64,000 nucleotides of DNA from Hyphomicrobiales bacterium (GCA_900470095.1 UBZM01000023.1:1-64000); one strand, 5' to 3'. Counted from the stretch's first letter, positions 27,825-36,789 are shown. The notes: generated from the sequence alone by a model not told the origin. A program made the numbers and translations.

Positions 27825-28736
27825 ATGACCATCTCCGAATGTCCCGTTGCGGACAGCCTTTTCCCTGGCTTTCGCCTGCTCGACGTTCAGACGTCGGGTG
27901 CGCGAATTCGCGTGCGGACAGGCGGGGAGGGGCCGGCCTTGCTGCTGCTGCATGGTTATCCTCAGACGCATGCGCTCTGGCACAAGGTCGCGGACCAGCT
28001 GAAGCGGCGTTTTACCCTGGTGTGCGCAGATCTACGGGGCTATGGCGACAGCGAGAAGCCTGCCTCCGATGTCGCTCATCTTGTCTATTCCAAGCGTGCG
28101 ATGGCGCAGGACATGGTCGAGGTCATGACTGCGCTTGGACATGATCGGTTTGCCGTTGGGGCGCATGATCGCGGCGCGCGCGTGGCCCATCGCATGGCGC
28201 TCGACCATGCAGGCCATGTGACGAGGCTCGCCACGCTCGACATCGCGCCGACGCGCGAGATGTATGCCAATACCACCGACGCCTTCGCGCGTGCCTATTG
28301 GCACTGGTTCTTCCTGATCCAGCCCGCGCCCTTTCCCGAGCGCATGATCGGTGCTGATTCCAAAGCCTATTGGCTGAAGAAATGCGGCTCGGGCTCCGCC
28401 GGGCTGACCCCTTTCGCTCCTGAGGCGCTTGAACACTACCTGCGCTGCTTCGCCGATCCGGCGACGATTCACGCGAGCTGCGAGGATTATCGCGCGGCCG
28501 CGACAATCGACCTCCGCCATGACGACGAGGATGGTGGCCGCAAGCTTGAGCAGCCCCTGCTGGCGCTCTGGGGCGAGCAGGGCGTGATCGGGCGCTGCTT
28601 CGATCCCTTGGCGCTCTGGCGCCAGCGTGCACAGAATGTCCAAGGCCGGCCCTTGCCCGGTGGCCATTATTTGGCGGAGGAGATCCCCGATCTCGTCGCT
28701 GCCGAATTCACGGCTTTCTTCGGAGAAGACACATGA
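27825..28736 (+). CDS. Haloacetate dehalogenase-type alpha/beta hydrolase
   Basis: 303 residues. The nucleophile is an Asp, not a Ser: VGAHDRGARVAHRMALDH (Asp115). This matches fluoroacetate dehalogenase, whose carboxylate-binding Arg pair lies in the same D-R-G-A-R order (Arg116, Arg119). Other family residues are in place: acid Asp139 in LDIAPT, the halide pocket His160-Trp161 in YWHWFFL, Tyr222 in CEDYRAAA, and catalytic His281 in PGGHYLAEE. Predicted reaction: haloacetate + water to glycolate + halide. The related epoxide-hydrolase group is less likely. Its stop overlaps the next gene by 4 bp. ATG at 27825 preferred over 27810. Confidence 0.82.
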   Translation: MTISECPVADSLFPGFRLLDVQTSGARIRVRTGGEGPALLLLHGYPQTHALWHKVADQLKRRFTLVCADLRGYGDSEKPASDVAHLVYSKRAMAQDMVEVMTALGHDRFAVGAHDRGARVAHRMALDHAGHVTRLATLDIAPTREMYANTTDAFARAYWHWFFLIQPAPFPERMIGADSKAYWLKKCGSGSAGLTPFAPEALEHYLRCFADPATIHASCEDYRAAATIDLRHDDEDGGRKLEQPLLALWGEQGVIGRCFDPLALWRQRAQNVQGRPLPGGHYLAEEIPDLVAAEFTAFFGEDT

Positions 28737-29812
28737 CCGGAACCAATCGCGTCTACCGCATCGCTGTGATCGCCGGCGACGGCATCGGCAAGGAGGTCAT
28801 GCCCGAAGGTCTGCGGGTGCTCGAAGCGGCGTCGAAGAAGTTCGGCTTCGAGCTGCGCTGTGACAGCTTCGATTTCTCCTCCTGCGACTACTACGCCAAG
28901 CACGGCAAAATGCTCCCTGACGACTGGAAGGACCAGATCGGTGGGCATGACGCGATCTATTTCGGGGCCGTCGGCATGCCGGCGCAGGTGCCGGACCACA
29001 TCTCGCTCTGGGGCTCGCTGCTGCTGTTCCGGCGTGAATTCGACCAGTATGTCAATCTCCGTCCCGTGCGGCTGATGCCCGGCGTCCCTGGCCCGCTGGC
29101 GAACCGCAAGCCGGGCGATATCGATTTCTTTGTCGTGCGCGAGAACACCGAGGGCGAGTACTCCTCTGTCGGTGGGCGCATGTATGCCGGCACCGAGCGC
29201 GAGATCGTGCTGCAGGAGACGGTGATGAGCCGCGTCGGCGTCGACCGCGTGCTGAAATACGCATTCGAGCTCGCCCAGCGCCGGCCGCGCAAGAAGCTGA
29301 CGTCGGCCACCAAGTCGAACGGCATCTCGATCACCATGCCCTACTGGGACGAGCGGGTGAAGGAGATGGCGAAAAACTACCCCGACATCGCGGTCGACCA
29401 GTACCATATCGACATCCTCACCGCACATTTCGTGCTCAATCCCGACCGTTTCGACGTCGTGGTCGCCTCCAACCTGTTCGGTGACATCCTGTCCGATCTC
29501 GGTCCGGCCTGCACCGGCACGATCGGCATCGCGCCTTCGGGGAACATCAACCCGACCCGCGAATTCCCTTCGCTGTTCGAGCCCGTTCACGGCTCGGCGC
29601 CCGACATTGCCGGCCAGGGCATCGCCAATCCCGTCGGCCAGATCTGGTCAGGTGCGATGATGTTGGACCATCTCGGCGAGCGCGAGGCCGCAAAGGCGAT
29701 CGAGGCAGCGATCGAGCGGGCGCTCGGAGATGCCCGGACCCGCACGCGCGATCTCGGCGGAACCTTGAGCACCGAGGCCGCCGGCAGAGCAGTTGAGCAA
29801 GCGTTGGGCTGA
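28733..29812 (+). CDS. Tartrate dehydrogenase / D-malate dehydrogenase-like (decarboxylating)
   Basis: 359 residues of the isocitrate/isopropylmalate dehydrogenase family. Visible elements are IAVIAGDGIGKEVMPEGLRVL, the substrate-binding arginines in LRPVRLMPG, VVRENTEGEYSSVGG, catalytic Lys/Asp segments (ATKSNGISITMPYWDE; VVASNLFGDILSDLGPA) and the NAD loop EPVHGSAPDIAGQGIANP. The TEGEYSSVGGR and LWGSLLLFRREFDQYVNLRP segments fit the tartrate dehydrogenase/D-malate group rather than LeuB. It is translationally coupled (ATGA) to the dehalogenase-like gene. Confidence 0.88.
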   Translation: MTGTNRVYRIAVIAGDGIGKEVMPEGLRVLEAASKKFGFELRCDSFDFSSCDYYAKHGKMLPDDWKDQIGGHDAIYFGAVGMPAQVPDHISLWGSLLLFRREFDQYVNLRPVRLMPGVPGPLANRKPGDIDFFVVRENTEGEYSSVGGRMYAGTEREIVLQETVMSRVGVDRVLKYAFELAQRRPRKKLTSATKSNGISITMPYWDERVKEMAKNYPDIAVDQYHIDILTAHFVLNPDRFDVVVASNLFGDILSDLGPACTGTIGIAPSGNINPTREFPSLFEPVHGSAPDIAGQGIANPVGQIWSGAMMLDHLGEREAAKAIEAAIERALGDARTRTRDLGGTLSTEAAGRAVEQALG

Positions 29813-29885
29813 GCAAGAAGGGCGCGACTCCAGCCAGAGTATTGGCTAGAAAAGCGATCATATTCCGCGAGAGGCTGCTTCATCC

Positions 29886-30590
29886 ATGGATTTCATCGCT
29901 GCTTCGCTGGCCGATCCCCTCCTCTGGGGCAAGCTCTTTGAAATCATCGTGCTGAACATCGTGCTGTCGGGCGACAACGCGGTCGTGATCGCGCTCGCCT
30001 GTCGGGCGCTGGCCCCGGCGCAACGCACCAAGGGCATTGCGCTTGGTGCTATTGTCGCCGTGCTGCTGCGGGTCGTGTTCACGGTCGTGGTCGCCTCGCT
30101 CCTGAGCGCGCCTTTCCTGCGCATCGCCGGCGCCGTGCTGCTGTTCTGGATCGCCGTGAAGCTGGTTCTGGAGGATGGCGAGGGGGACGAGGACGCCATC
30201 GCCGCCAGCAGCAAGCTCTGGAAGGCCGTCCAGACGGTTGCGATCGCGGATATCGTCATGAGCCTCGACAATGTGTTGGCGATCGCTGCGGTCGCCAAGG
30301 ACTCGCTCCCGCTCCTGGTGGCTGGGCTGGTGATCTCGATCCCGCTGATCGTCGTCGGCGCCTCCTTGATCACCCGCCTGCTGGCCCAGTTCCCGCTCCT
30401 GGTGTGGGCGGGGGCGGGACTGCTCGGCTGGGTCGCGGGCGAGATGCTCGATAGCGACCCCTGGTTCGCATCCCAATTCGGTGCAGCGATGATGCACCAG
30501 CTTGAATATCCGGCGGCGATCCTTGGAGCGCTGCTGGTTCTCGGCCTTGGCTATTGGCTGAAATCACGCCGGCCCGACCCGGTAACTTGA
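29886..30590 (+). CDS. TerC/YjbE-family integral membrane protein, copy 1
   Basis: 234 residues with about seven transmembrane helices and the two TerC signature loops: NIVLSGDNAVVIALACR and ADIVMSLDNVLAIAAVAKD, both with SGDN/SLDN metal-binding-type acidic pairs. YjbE-type members are thought to export manganese or metallate secretory metalloenzymes. A closely similar paralogue follows 18 bp later. I see no room for a full yybP-ykoY riboswitch in the 73-bp gap upstream. Confidence 0.88.
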   Translation: MDFIAASLADPLLWGKLFEIIVLNIVLSGDNAVVIALACRALAPAQRTKGIALGAIVAVLLRVVFTVVVASLLSAPFLRIAGAVLLFWIAVKLVLEDGEGDEDAIAASSKLWKAVQTVAIADIVMSLDNVLAIAAVAKDSLPLLVAGLVISIPLIVVGASLITRLLAQFPLLVWAGAGLLGWVAGEMLDSDPWFASQFGAAMMHQLEYPAAILGALLVLGLGYWLKSRRPDPVT

Positions 30591-30608
30591 TAAAGGACTG
30601 ACCGCAAA

Positions 30609-31349
30609 ATGGATTTTTCGTCGAGCCAATTCTGGATCTCGCTGCTGCAGATCATCTGGATCGATCTGCTCTTGTCCGGCGACAACGCGGTGGTGATCGC
30701 GCTTGCCGTCCGCTCCCTTCCGGAGAACCAGCGCAAGGTCGGCATCTGGCTCGGCGCGGGTGCGGCGGTTGGCCTGCGTATCGTCTTCGCTCTTGTTGTC
30801 ACTTATCTGCTGGCGGTGCCCTACCTAAAGGTCGTCGGCGGCCTCTTGCTGTTCTGGATCGCGGTCAAGCTCGCCAAGGGTGAAGAGGAAGCGCATACCG
30901 ACATCAAGGCAGCGGACAATCTCTGGAAGGCAGTGCGCACCATCGCCATCGCCGATGCCGTGATGAGCCTCGACAACGTCATTGCGATCGCCGGCGCCGC
31001 CAAGGGGCACCCTGAGCTCTTCATCTTCGGCTTGCTGCTCTCGATCCCCCTGATCATCATGGGTGCCCAGCTCCTGACCTCGATCATCGAGCGTTTCCCG
31101 ATTCTGATCTGGATTGGCGCGGCGCTGCTCGGCTGGATCGCGGCAGAGATGATTCTGGGGGATATTGCCGTGCTGCAGTGGCTGCAGGTGAACATGCCGA
31201 CCTGGATCAAGGCGGTCTCGACGGACGTCAACCCGCTCGGCATCGGGCCTGCGAACCTGCCCCATTATGTCAGCGCGGTTCTCGGCGCGGCGCTCGTCTG
31301 CATCATGGGCTACGTCCTGAAGCGCAAGCCGGTGAACCAACCCGGCTGA
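30609..31349 (+). CDS. TerC/YjbE-family integral membrane protein, copy 2
   Basis: 246 residues, paralogue of the preceding gene. The same two signatures are present: DLLLSGDNAVVIALAVRSLP and ADAVMSLDNVIAIAGAAKG. It differs in a longer loop before the last helix. Tandem copies may form a heteromeric transporter or serve different metals. Transcription probably ends at a hairpin with T5 (31378-31408) that lies inside the 3' end of the convergent phosphopantetheinyl transferase gene. Confidence 0.88.
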   Translation: MDFSSSQFWISLLQIIWIDLLLSGDNAVVIALAVRSLPENQRKVGIWLGAGAAVGLRIVFALVVTYLLAVPYLKVVGGLLLFWIAVKLAKGEEEAHTDIKAADNLWKAVRTIAIADAVMSLDNVIAIAGAAKGHPELFIFGLLLSIPLIIMGAQLLTSIIERFPILIWIGAALLGWIAAEMILGDIAVLQWLQVNMPTWIKAVSTDVNPLGIGPANLPHYVSAVLGAALVCIMGYVLKRKPVNQPG

Positions 31350-31357
31350 ACCGCCCT

Positions 31358-31966
31358 TCAGGCGAGAACGACAATTGCGGCGGCCAGGTCTTCCTGGTCG
31401 CCGTTTTTCATGAGGTGGGCCGCTCCGATCCCGATGGAGCGAACGCCTGCGTCTTCGACCGTGAAGAATCCTTCCGCCAGGAATCTCACGCAAAAGCGTT
31501 CGGGTGCGTGCGCAAAGCCCACTCCCAGTGCCTTCACATAGGCCTCCTTCGCGCTCCAGAGCTGCGCGAAAGCGAGCGGCCTTTCAGCCGCAGGCAGGGC
31601 AAGCAGAATGTCCCTTTCGTCGGGGTGAAGAACGGCCAGCGGCGGCTCTGTTCCTTGTTCCACCCGCTCGACATCGACGCCGATCGGCCGCTCGGCAAGG
31701 CCGACCGCAACGATGCCTGAGCGCGTCGCGAGAGAAAGATGCAGGTCGTGGCCGGCGGGGCGGACGAGAAGCGGTCGGCCCCGCTCGTCATGGCCGATCT
31801 CTATGGTGTCGGCCGGCTGGCCGAGCTGATGGTCCAGCACGAGCCCAGCCACGCTACGCCTGAGCCGCGCGCGCTCCATCAGATTGGCCGGCCGCTCGCT
31901 GGTCGGGATCAGCCAGGCGGCGGGGAGTGTGGAGGCCTTTGTATCGATCGAGGTCAGCCAGAGCAT
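31358..31966 (-). CDS. 4'-phosphopantetheinyl transferase, Sfp type
   Basis: 202 residues, short for Sfp (~224). The motifs IGVDVERV (residues 95-102) and WSAKEAYVKALG (137-148) hold the Mg and CoA-binding residues. HLSLATRSGIVAVGL before them is the usual upstream strand. The enzyme moves phosphopantetheine from CoA to a serine on acyl- or peptidyl-carrier proteins. No carrier-protein synthase is near. Its last codons overlap the terminator of the convergent TerC genes. Confidence 0.88.
   Translation of the reverse strand: MLWLTSIDTKASTLPAAWLIPTSERPANLMERARLRRSVAGLVLDHQLGQPADTIEIGHDERGRPLLVRPAGHDLHLSLATRSGIVAVGLAERPIGVDVERVEQGTEPPLAVLHPDERDILLALPAAERPLAFAQLWSAKEAYVKALGVGFAHAPERFCVRFLAEGFFTVEDAGVRSIGIGAAHLMKNGDQEDLAAAIVVLA
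31378..31408 (+). terminator. Rho-independent terminator inside convergent coding sequence
   Basis: CGGCGGCCAGG pairs with CCTGGTCGCCG (11 bp with one G-T) around a TCTT loop and is followed by TTTTT on the plus strand. It lies 28 bp after the TerC copy 2 stop and within the final ~17 codons of the minus-strand phosphopantetheinyl transferase gene. Confidence 0.8.
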
Positions 31967-32097
31967 CGTGGAATGCTAGCGGGCCCCGGGCGTTCCGTCG
32001 CCTCTGTTGATCCGGGTTGCGCCGCCCTGCATGGAATTCATGCAGCGGGGCTGCTTGCGCCCGTTGACGCGGGGCCTGCTTGGCCCTTGGAAGAAGC

Positions 32098-32829
32098 ATG
32101 ATGTCGTCACCCGACCCACTCCCGAAGGAAACGCGTGCGCCCGTGACCTGGCGCGGCATGATCCTGGGAGTCCGCAAGATTTCCGTGGTGCTCCCGGGCA
32201 TCATCGTTTTCGCGGTTGCCTTCGGTGCTGCCGCTGCGGCGAAAGGCTTGAGCCTGCTGGAAACCGTGATGATGAGCGCGATCGTCTATGCCGGGGTCGC
32301 GCAGCTCGTGGCGATGGAACTCTGGCGGCCGGAATGGACCTGGGGCGCGATTGCCGGTCTTGCAGCCGTCACCGCGACGGTCAATGCGCGGATGGTGCTG
32401 CAGGGTGCGTCGCTTCAGCCCTGGTTCGCGCGTTTTCCACGGGCCCTCAACGCCTTGCATCTGTTCTTCTTCACCGATGCGAACTGGCTGGTCGGAACGC
32501 GTTATCATGCCGAGGGTGGGCGCGATCTCGGCGTGCTGATCGGTGGCGGGCTGCTGCTCTGGGTTGTCTGGGTTCTTGCCACGGTGCCGGGATATCTGCT
32601 CGGCTCCCTGGTGAGTGATCCGCGACGCTATGGCATCGATCTCGTGATGCCGATCTTCTTCGCCGCGATGATCGTGCCGCTCTGGCGCGGCCGGAGGGCG
32701 GCGCGACCCTGGCTGGTTGCGGGCATCGTGGCGCTCGTCACGGCCAAGCTGGTCGATGGCTATGCCTTCATCATCGTTGGAGCGCTCTCTGGCGCGGTCG
32801 CTGGAGCTTTCCTCGATGACGCTGCCTGA
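32098..32829 (+). CDS. azlC: AzlC-family branched-chain amino acid exporter, large subunit
   Basis: 243 residues. The family pattern is VVLPGIIVFAVAFGAAAAAKGLS, a strong AIVYAGVAQLVAMEL (the AGxxQ motif) and about seven further hydrophobic segments. AzlC with AzlD exports branched-chain amino acids or analogues. The next gene is AzlD-like and overlaps by 14 bp. Tandem ATGs at 32098 and 32101 follow GGAAG; an upstream TTG is unlikely. A branched-chain aminotransferase lies just downstream, a fitting neighbour. Confidence 0.85.
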   Translation: MMSSPDPLPKETRAPVTWRGMILGVRKISVVLPGIIVFAVAFGAAAAAKGLSLLETVMMSAIVYAGVAQLVAMELWRPEWTWGAIAGLAAVTATVNARMVLQGASLQPWFARFPRALNALHLFFFTDANWLVGTRYHAEGGRDLGVLIGGGLLLWVVWVLATVPGYLLGSLVSDPRRYGIDLVMPIFFAAMIVPLWRGRRAARPWLVAGIVALVTAKLVDGYAFIIVGALSGAVAGAFLDDAA

Positions 32830-33133
32830 TCTCGCCGGCTGGGGAGCCTGGGCAGCGATCGCCGCCATGGCGATCGCCACCTATCTCTGTCGCATCTCCG
32901 GCGTGGTATTGATGGGTTTCATCCCCCTCACGCCTCATGTCCGGCGCGGGCTGGCCGCCTTGCCGGGCTCGATCGTCGTCGCAACCGTGCTGCCATTGGT
33001 CGAGCGTCTGGGGCTTGCCGCGGCCCTGGCGCTGCTGGCCGCCGTCGGCAGCATGGTGCTGCGCCGCAGCGAGCTTCTGGCCCTCGTCGTCGGCATGGCG
33101 GTCGTTTCGCTCGCCCGCGCTTTCGGCCTGTGA
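32816..33133 (+). CDS. azlD: AzlD-family branched-chain amino acid exporter, small subunit
   Basis: 105 residues with four hydrophobic helices. The AzlD pattern is IAAMAIATYLCRISGVVLMGFIP, then RRGLAALPGSIVVATVLPL. The ATG at 32816 overlaps the end of azlC by 14 bp, indicating translational coupling. It is the small partner needed for AzlC function. Confidence 0.86.
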   Translation: MTLPDLAGWGAWAAIAAMAIATYLCRISGVVLMGFIPLTPHVRRGLAALPGSIVVATVLPLVERLGLAAALALLAAVGSMVLRRSELLALVVGMAVVSLARAFGL

Positions 33134-33258
33134 TCCATCACCCGGCTGCATTGCTTCCATCACATGACGTCATTGCCGGAGGGCCTTCGGCATGTTGACG
33201 CGCGCGGCGGGGCGGCAGACGGTGTCGGTCAATAACACTGACAAAATCGAGGATGGTT

Positions 33259-34125
33259 ATGGCTTGGTATTCGCAAACCTGGAGCTGGTTCGAAGGTGAA
33301 TGGCATGAGGGAAATCCGGGCATCATGGGCCCGCGGACCCATGCCAGCTGGCTGGCTTCGACCGTCTTCGACGGGGCTCGCTATTTCGAGGACAAGGCGC
33401 CCGATCTCGACAAGCATGCGGCCCGCGTAAACCGCTCGGCCAATGCGCTCGGCCTGAAGGCGACGATGTCGGCTGAGGAGATCATCGCCAAGACCTATGA
33501 AGGCGCGAAGAAATTCGCCCCGGGCACGGCGCTCTATGTCAAGCCGATGTACTGGGGCGAGGCCGACGGCCTCTCGACCATCATGGCCGACCCTGAGTCG
33601 ACCAAGTTCTGCCTCTGCCTCTTCGAGGCCCCGATGCCGGTGCCGTCAAACGGTTTCTCGGTGACGCAGGGCGCCTATCGCCGCCCGACGCTCGAGACCA
33701 TGCCGACGGACTCGAAGGCCGGCTGCCTTTACCCCAACAATGCCCGTGTCCTGCGCGCCGCCAAGGCGGCCGGTTTCGACAACGCGCTGGTGCTCGACAT
33801 GCTCGGCAATGTCGCGGAGACGGCGACGTCCAATATCTTCATGGCCAAGGACGGCGTGGTGAAGACCCCGGTCGCGAATGGCACCTTCCTGAACGGCATC
33901 ACCCGCCAGCGCGTCATCTCGCTGCTGCGCCAGGACGGTATCACGGTCGAGGAGACCAGCCTGCGCTACAGCGATTTCGAGCAGGCCGACGAGATCTTCA
34001 TCTCCGGCAACTACTCGAAGGTCATGCCGGTTTCGCGGATCGACAACACCGCGCTCCAGCCCGGCCCGCTGTTCCGCAAGGCGCGCGAACTCTACATGGA
34101 CTTCGCGCACTCCAAGACCGCCTAG
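33259..34125 (+). CDS. Branched-chain amino acid aminotransferase (class IV, PLP)
   Basis: 288 residues. PLP fold type IV: the Schiff-base Lys is in DSKAGCLYPNNARVL (Lys153), with LGNVAETATSNIFM and NGITRQRVI as the cofactor-binding elements. This version (WSWFEGEWHEGNPGIMGPRTHASWLAST start) is the Hyphomicrobiales variant annotated as IlvE-like; it moves the amino group from Leu, Ile or Val to 2-oxoglutarate. The start at 33259 lies 6 bases after GAGG; the ATG at 33253 abuts it. It follows azlC-azlD. Confidence 0.87.
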   Translation: MAWYSQTWSWFEGEWHEGNPGIMGPRTHASWLASTVFDGARYFEDKAPDLDKHAARVNRSANALGLKATMSAEEIIAKTYEGAKKFAPGTALYVKPMYWGEADGLSTIMADPESTKFCLCLFEAPMPVPSNGFSVTQGAYRRPTLETMPTDSKAGCLYPNNARVLRAAKAAGFDNALVLDMLGNVAETATSNIFMAKDGVVKTPVANGTFLNGITRQRVISLLRQDGITVEETSLRYSDFEQADEIFISGNYSKVMPVSRIDNTALQPGPLFRKARELYMDFAHSKTA

Positions 34126-34130
34126 TCACT

Positions 34131-35111
34131 GTGGCGTGCCTCGCCACCCGGCTCACCGAGCGCTTCGGGATCGATCATCCGATCCTGTCTGCGCCGATGG
34201 CTCTGGCTGGGGGCGGGGCGTTGGCCGCGGCTGTGACGCGCGCCGGCGGGCTGGGCCTGATCGGCGGCGGATACGGCGATGATGCCTGGCTGGACCAGCA
34301 ATTCGCTGCGGCCGGCAATACCCGGACCGGCTGCGGCTTCATCACCTGGTCGCTGGCCAGGCAGCCGCATCTGCTCGGCAAGGTTCTCGAGCATCAGCCT
34401 GCGGCGCTGATGCTCTCCTTCGGCGATCCCGCGCCTTTTTCGGGCGAGATCGCGGCGGCTGGCGTGCCGATGATCTGCCAGTGCCAGTCGATTGCTCATG
34501 TCCGGCAGGCTCTGGAGGCCGGCGCGGCCGTCATCGTCGCGCAGGGCGCCGAAGCCGGTGGTCACGGCCATGCGCGCGGAACCCTGCCTTTCGTGCCGGA
34601 AGTGGCCGATCTGCTTGCTCGCGAAAGCCCCGATACCTTGCTGCTGGCGGCGGGCGGCATCGCCGATGGTCGTGGGCTCGCGGCGGCCCTGATGCTGGGT
34701 GCCGACGGCGTCTTGGTCGGCACGCGTTTCTGGGCGAGCCGCGAGGCGCTGGTTCACGTCAGCCATCATGCGGTTGCCATTGCCGCGACGGGGGACGAGA
34801 CGGTGCGTTCCTCGCTGCCCGACATTGCGCGTCAGCTCGACTGGCCGAGGCCCTTCGATATCCGCGTCAGCGCCAAAGGCTTCGCTGCGAAATGGGCTGG
34901 CCGCGACCGCGAACTCAAGGACGCGGTTGAAGCGGAGGGCCCGGCCTACAAGGCGGCTTTCACGGCCGGTGACCCGCAGAATGCTGCGGTGATATTCGGC
35001 GAAGCCGCCGGATTGATTTCGGATATCCCGACGGCAGGCGAGATCGTCGAGCGCATGGTTACGGAGGCCGCCGCGCGCATTCGTTCCGGAGCAGGCCGGC
35101 TCAAAGCCTGA
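34131..35111 (+). CDS. Nitronate monooxygenase (NMO/2-nitropropane dioxygenase family)
   Basis: 326 residues, FMN-binding TIM barrel. It begins FGIDHPILSAPMALAGGGALAAAV. The catalytic His region is QGAEAGGHGHARG, and the FMN phosphate loop is AAGGIADGRGLAAALMLGADGVLVGTRF. Such enzymes oxidise alkyl nitronates to carbonyl compounds and nitrite. The GTG start at 34131 is 5 bp after the aminotransferase stop, so the two are likely co-transcribed. Confidence 0.88.
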   Translation: MACLATRLTERFGIDHPILSAPMALAGGGALAAAVTRAGGLGLIGGGYGDDAWLDQQFAAAGNTRTGCGFITWSLARQPHLLGKVLEHQPAALMLSFGDPAPFSGEIAAAGVPMICQCQSIAHVRQALEAGAAVIVAQGAEAGGHGHARGTLPFVPEVADLLARESPDTLLLAAGGIADGRGLAAALMLGADGVLVGTRFWASREALVHVSHHAVAIAATGDETVRSSLPDIARQLDWPRPFDIRVSAKGFAAKWAGRDRELKDAVEAEGPAYKAAFTAGDPQNAAVIFGEAAGLISDIPTAGEIVERMVTEAAARIRSGAGRLKA

Positions 35112-35123
35112 CGAATCAGACGG

Positions 35124-36650
35124 TCAGCGCAGGAGCCGGAACAGGCCTGCCGCCCTTAGCCCGCCCGCAACGATCACGAGATAGAGGCTCGCGGCCACCA
35201 GCCCGATCGCGGTGAGTGCCAGAAGGCGGGGCTCGACCGGGACATGCGCCAGCGCGGCCAGGACCGCGGGCGCGAGCACGCGCGCGGCCAGCCCGGCAAT
35301 CACGCCACCTGCGAGGGTGATGACGATCAGCCCGGGAAGCTGCCGGTCCGGTTTCGTCCAGCCGCGCCGCAGCGCCAGAACGAACAAGGCACCGACATTG
35401 ATCCAGGCCCCGGTTGCCGTTGCCAGCGCAAGCCCGGGTGCGCCGAAATCGCGCCAGAGCACCAGTTTGAGCGCGACATTGGCGGCGATGGCGGCAAGCG
35501 AAACCAGCATTGGCGTCGTGGTGTCGCCGCGAGCCTGGAAAGCGGAGACCTGCGAGCGGATCAACACGATGGCCGGAAGTCCGATGGCATAGGCAAACAG
35601 CACTGCGCCCGCCGCCTGGCTTGCTGCCGCATCGAAACGGCCGCGTTCGAACAGAGCCGAGACGATCAGCTCCGGGATGGCGAGGAAGGCTGCGGCGAAA
35701 GGGGCGGCCATGACCAGGGTCAGCGCCACGGCCCGGTTCTGGGCCTTGTCCGCGCCGTGGATATCGCCCGCCGCGATCAGGCGGCTCATGGTCGGCAGCA
35801 GCACCGTGCCCACCCCGATCGCGATCACGCCGATCGGCAGCTGGTAGAGCCGTTCGGCGTAGTAGAGCGAGGCATAGGCGCCGCGCGGCAGCAGCGAGGC
35901 GATGATCGTGTCGGCGAAGAGCGCGATCTGCACACCGGCGGAGCCGATCACGGCGGGGCCGAAAGCCTTGAGAAAGCTCTTCACATCGGCATCGACGCGC
36001 GGGCGCGTCAGCGCCGCCGACACGCCGGCCTGCCGGGCGGCAAGCACCAGCAGCAGCCATTCGAGCAAACCCGCGACGGCGACGCCCCAGGCGGCGGCAT
36101 AGGCTGCGCTCGGGAACAGGAAGGCGATGAACAGGGCGGCGATCAGGCAGATGTTGAGCAGGACAGGTGCCGCTGCTGCCGCCGCGAAACGGTCGACGGC
36201 GTTCAGATTCGCGGCGAGCAGCGTCACCAGCGTGATGAAGAGCAGATAGGGAAAGGTGATCCGCGTCAGTGCGACCGCAAGATCGAAACGCTGAGGATCG
36301 TTGGCAAAGCCGGGCGCGAGCAGGCGCACGACCTCGGGCATCAGCGGCAGGGCGAGTGCGAGCAGCGCGACCTGCACGATCAGGTTCAGCGTGAAGACGC
36401 GGTTGGCGAAGAGCGCCGCCGCGGCTTCTCCCGTCTGCTGCCTGATGCGGGCATAAGCCGGGATATAGGCCTGGTTGAAGGCGCCCTCACCGAAGATCGC
36501 GCGGAAATGATTGGGCAGCCGCAAGGCGACTGAAAAGGCATCCATCATCGCGCCGGCGCCGAGCACGGCGGCGAGAGCGATGTCGCGCAGGAAGCCGCTC
36601 AGGCGGGAAAGCAGCGTGAAACCGCCAACGGACAGGATCTTCCTGAACAT
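35124..36650 (-). CDS. murJ: Lipid II flippase MurJ
   Basis: 508 residues with about 14 transmembrane helices. It begins MFRKILSVGGFTLLSRLSGFLRDI, and LRLPNHFRAIFGEGAFNQAYIP is the conserved motif around the first loops of MurJ/MviN. It flips the lipid-linked peptidoglycan precursor to the periplasm. The open frame extends 31 codons upstream (to 36743), but the Met at 36650 starts the family sequence. In many Hyphomicrobiales glnD or mutS adjoins murJ; here a GT2 gene is upstream. Confidence 0.95.
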   Translation of the reverse strand: MFRKILSVGGFTLLSRLSGFLRDIALAAVLGAGAMMDAFSVALRLPNHFRAIFGEGAFNQAYIPAYARIRQQTGEAAAALFANRVFTLNLIVQVALLALALPLMPEVVRLLAPGFANDPQRFDLAVALTRITFPYLLFITLVTLLAANLNAVDRFAAAAAAPVLLNICLIAALFIAFLFPSAAYAAAWGVAVAGLLEWLLLVLAARQAGVSAALTRPRVDADVKSFLKAFGPAVIGSAGVQIALFADTIIASLLPRGAYASLYYAERLYQLPIGVIAIGVGTVLLPTMSRLIAAGDIHGADKAQNRAVALTLVMAAPFAAAFLAIPELIVSALFERGRFDAAASQAAGAVLFAYAIGLPAIVLIRSQVSAFQARGDTTTPMLVSLAAIAANVALKLVLWRDFGAPGLALATATGAWINVGALFVLALRRGWTKPDRQLPGLIVITLAGGVIAGLAARVLAPAVLAALAHVPVEPRLLALTAIGLVAASLYLVIVAGGLRAAGLFRLLR

Positions 36651-36789
36651 CAGCGCATGAGGCCGAAATGTGGTTTCCGGCGTGCGGACGGCGTCATGCT
36701 CGAACTCCAGGCCTCGCTCTTGCCCCAAGGCGCTCTTGCCCAAAGCGCGCTCGCCTGCGCCGGAACAAGCCGAATCGTCTGCACCATTC

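Noticed and set aside
29813..29885. yybP-ykoY manganese riboswitch before the TerC genes
   Set aside because: The 73-bp gap is too short and I could not fold the expected four-way core.
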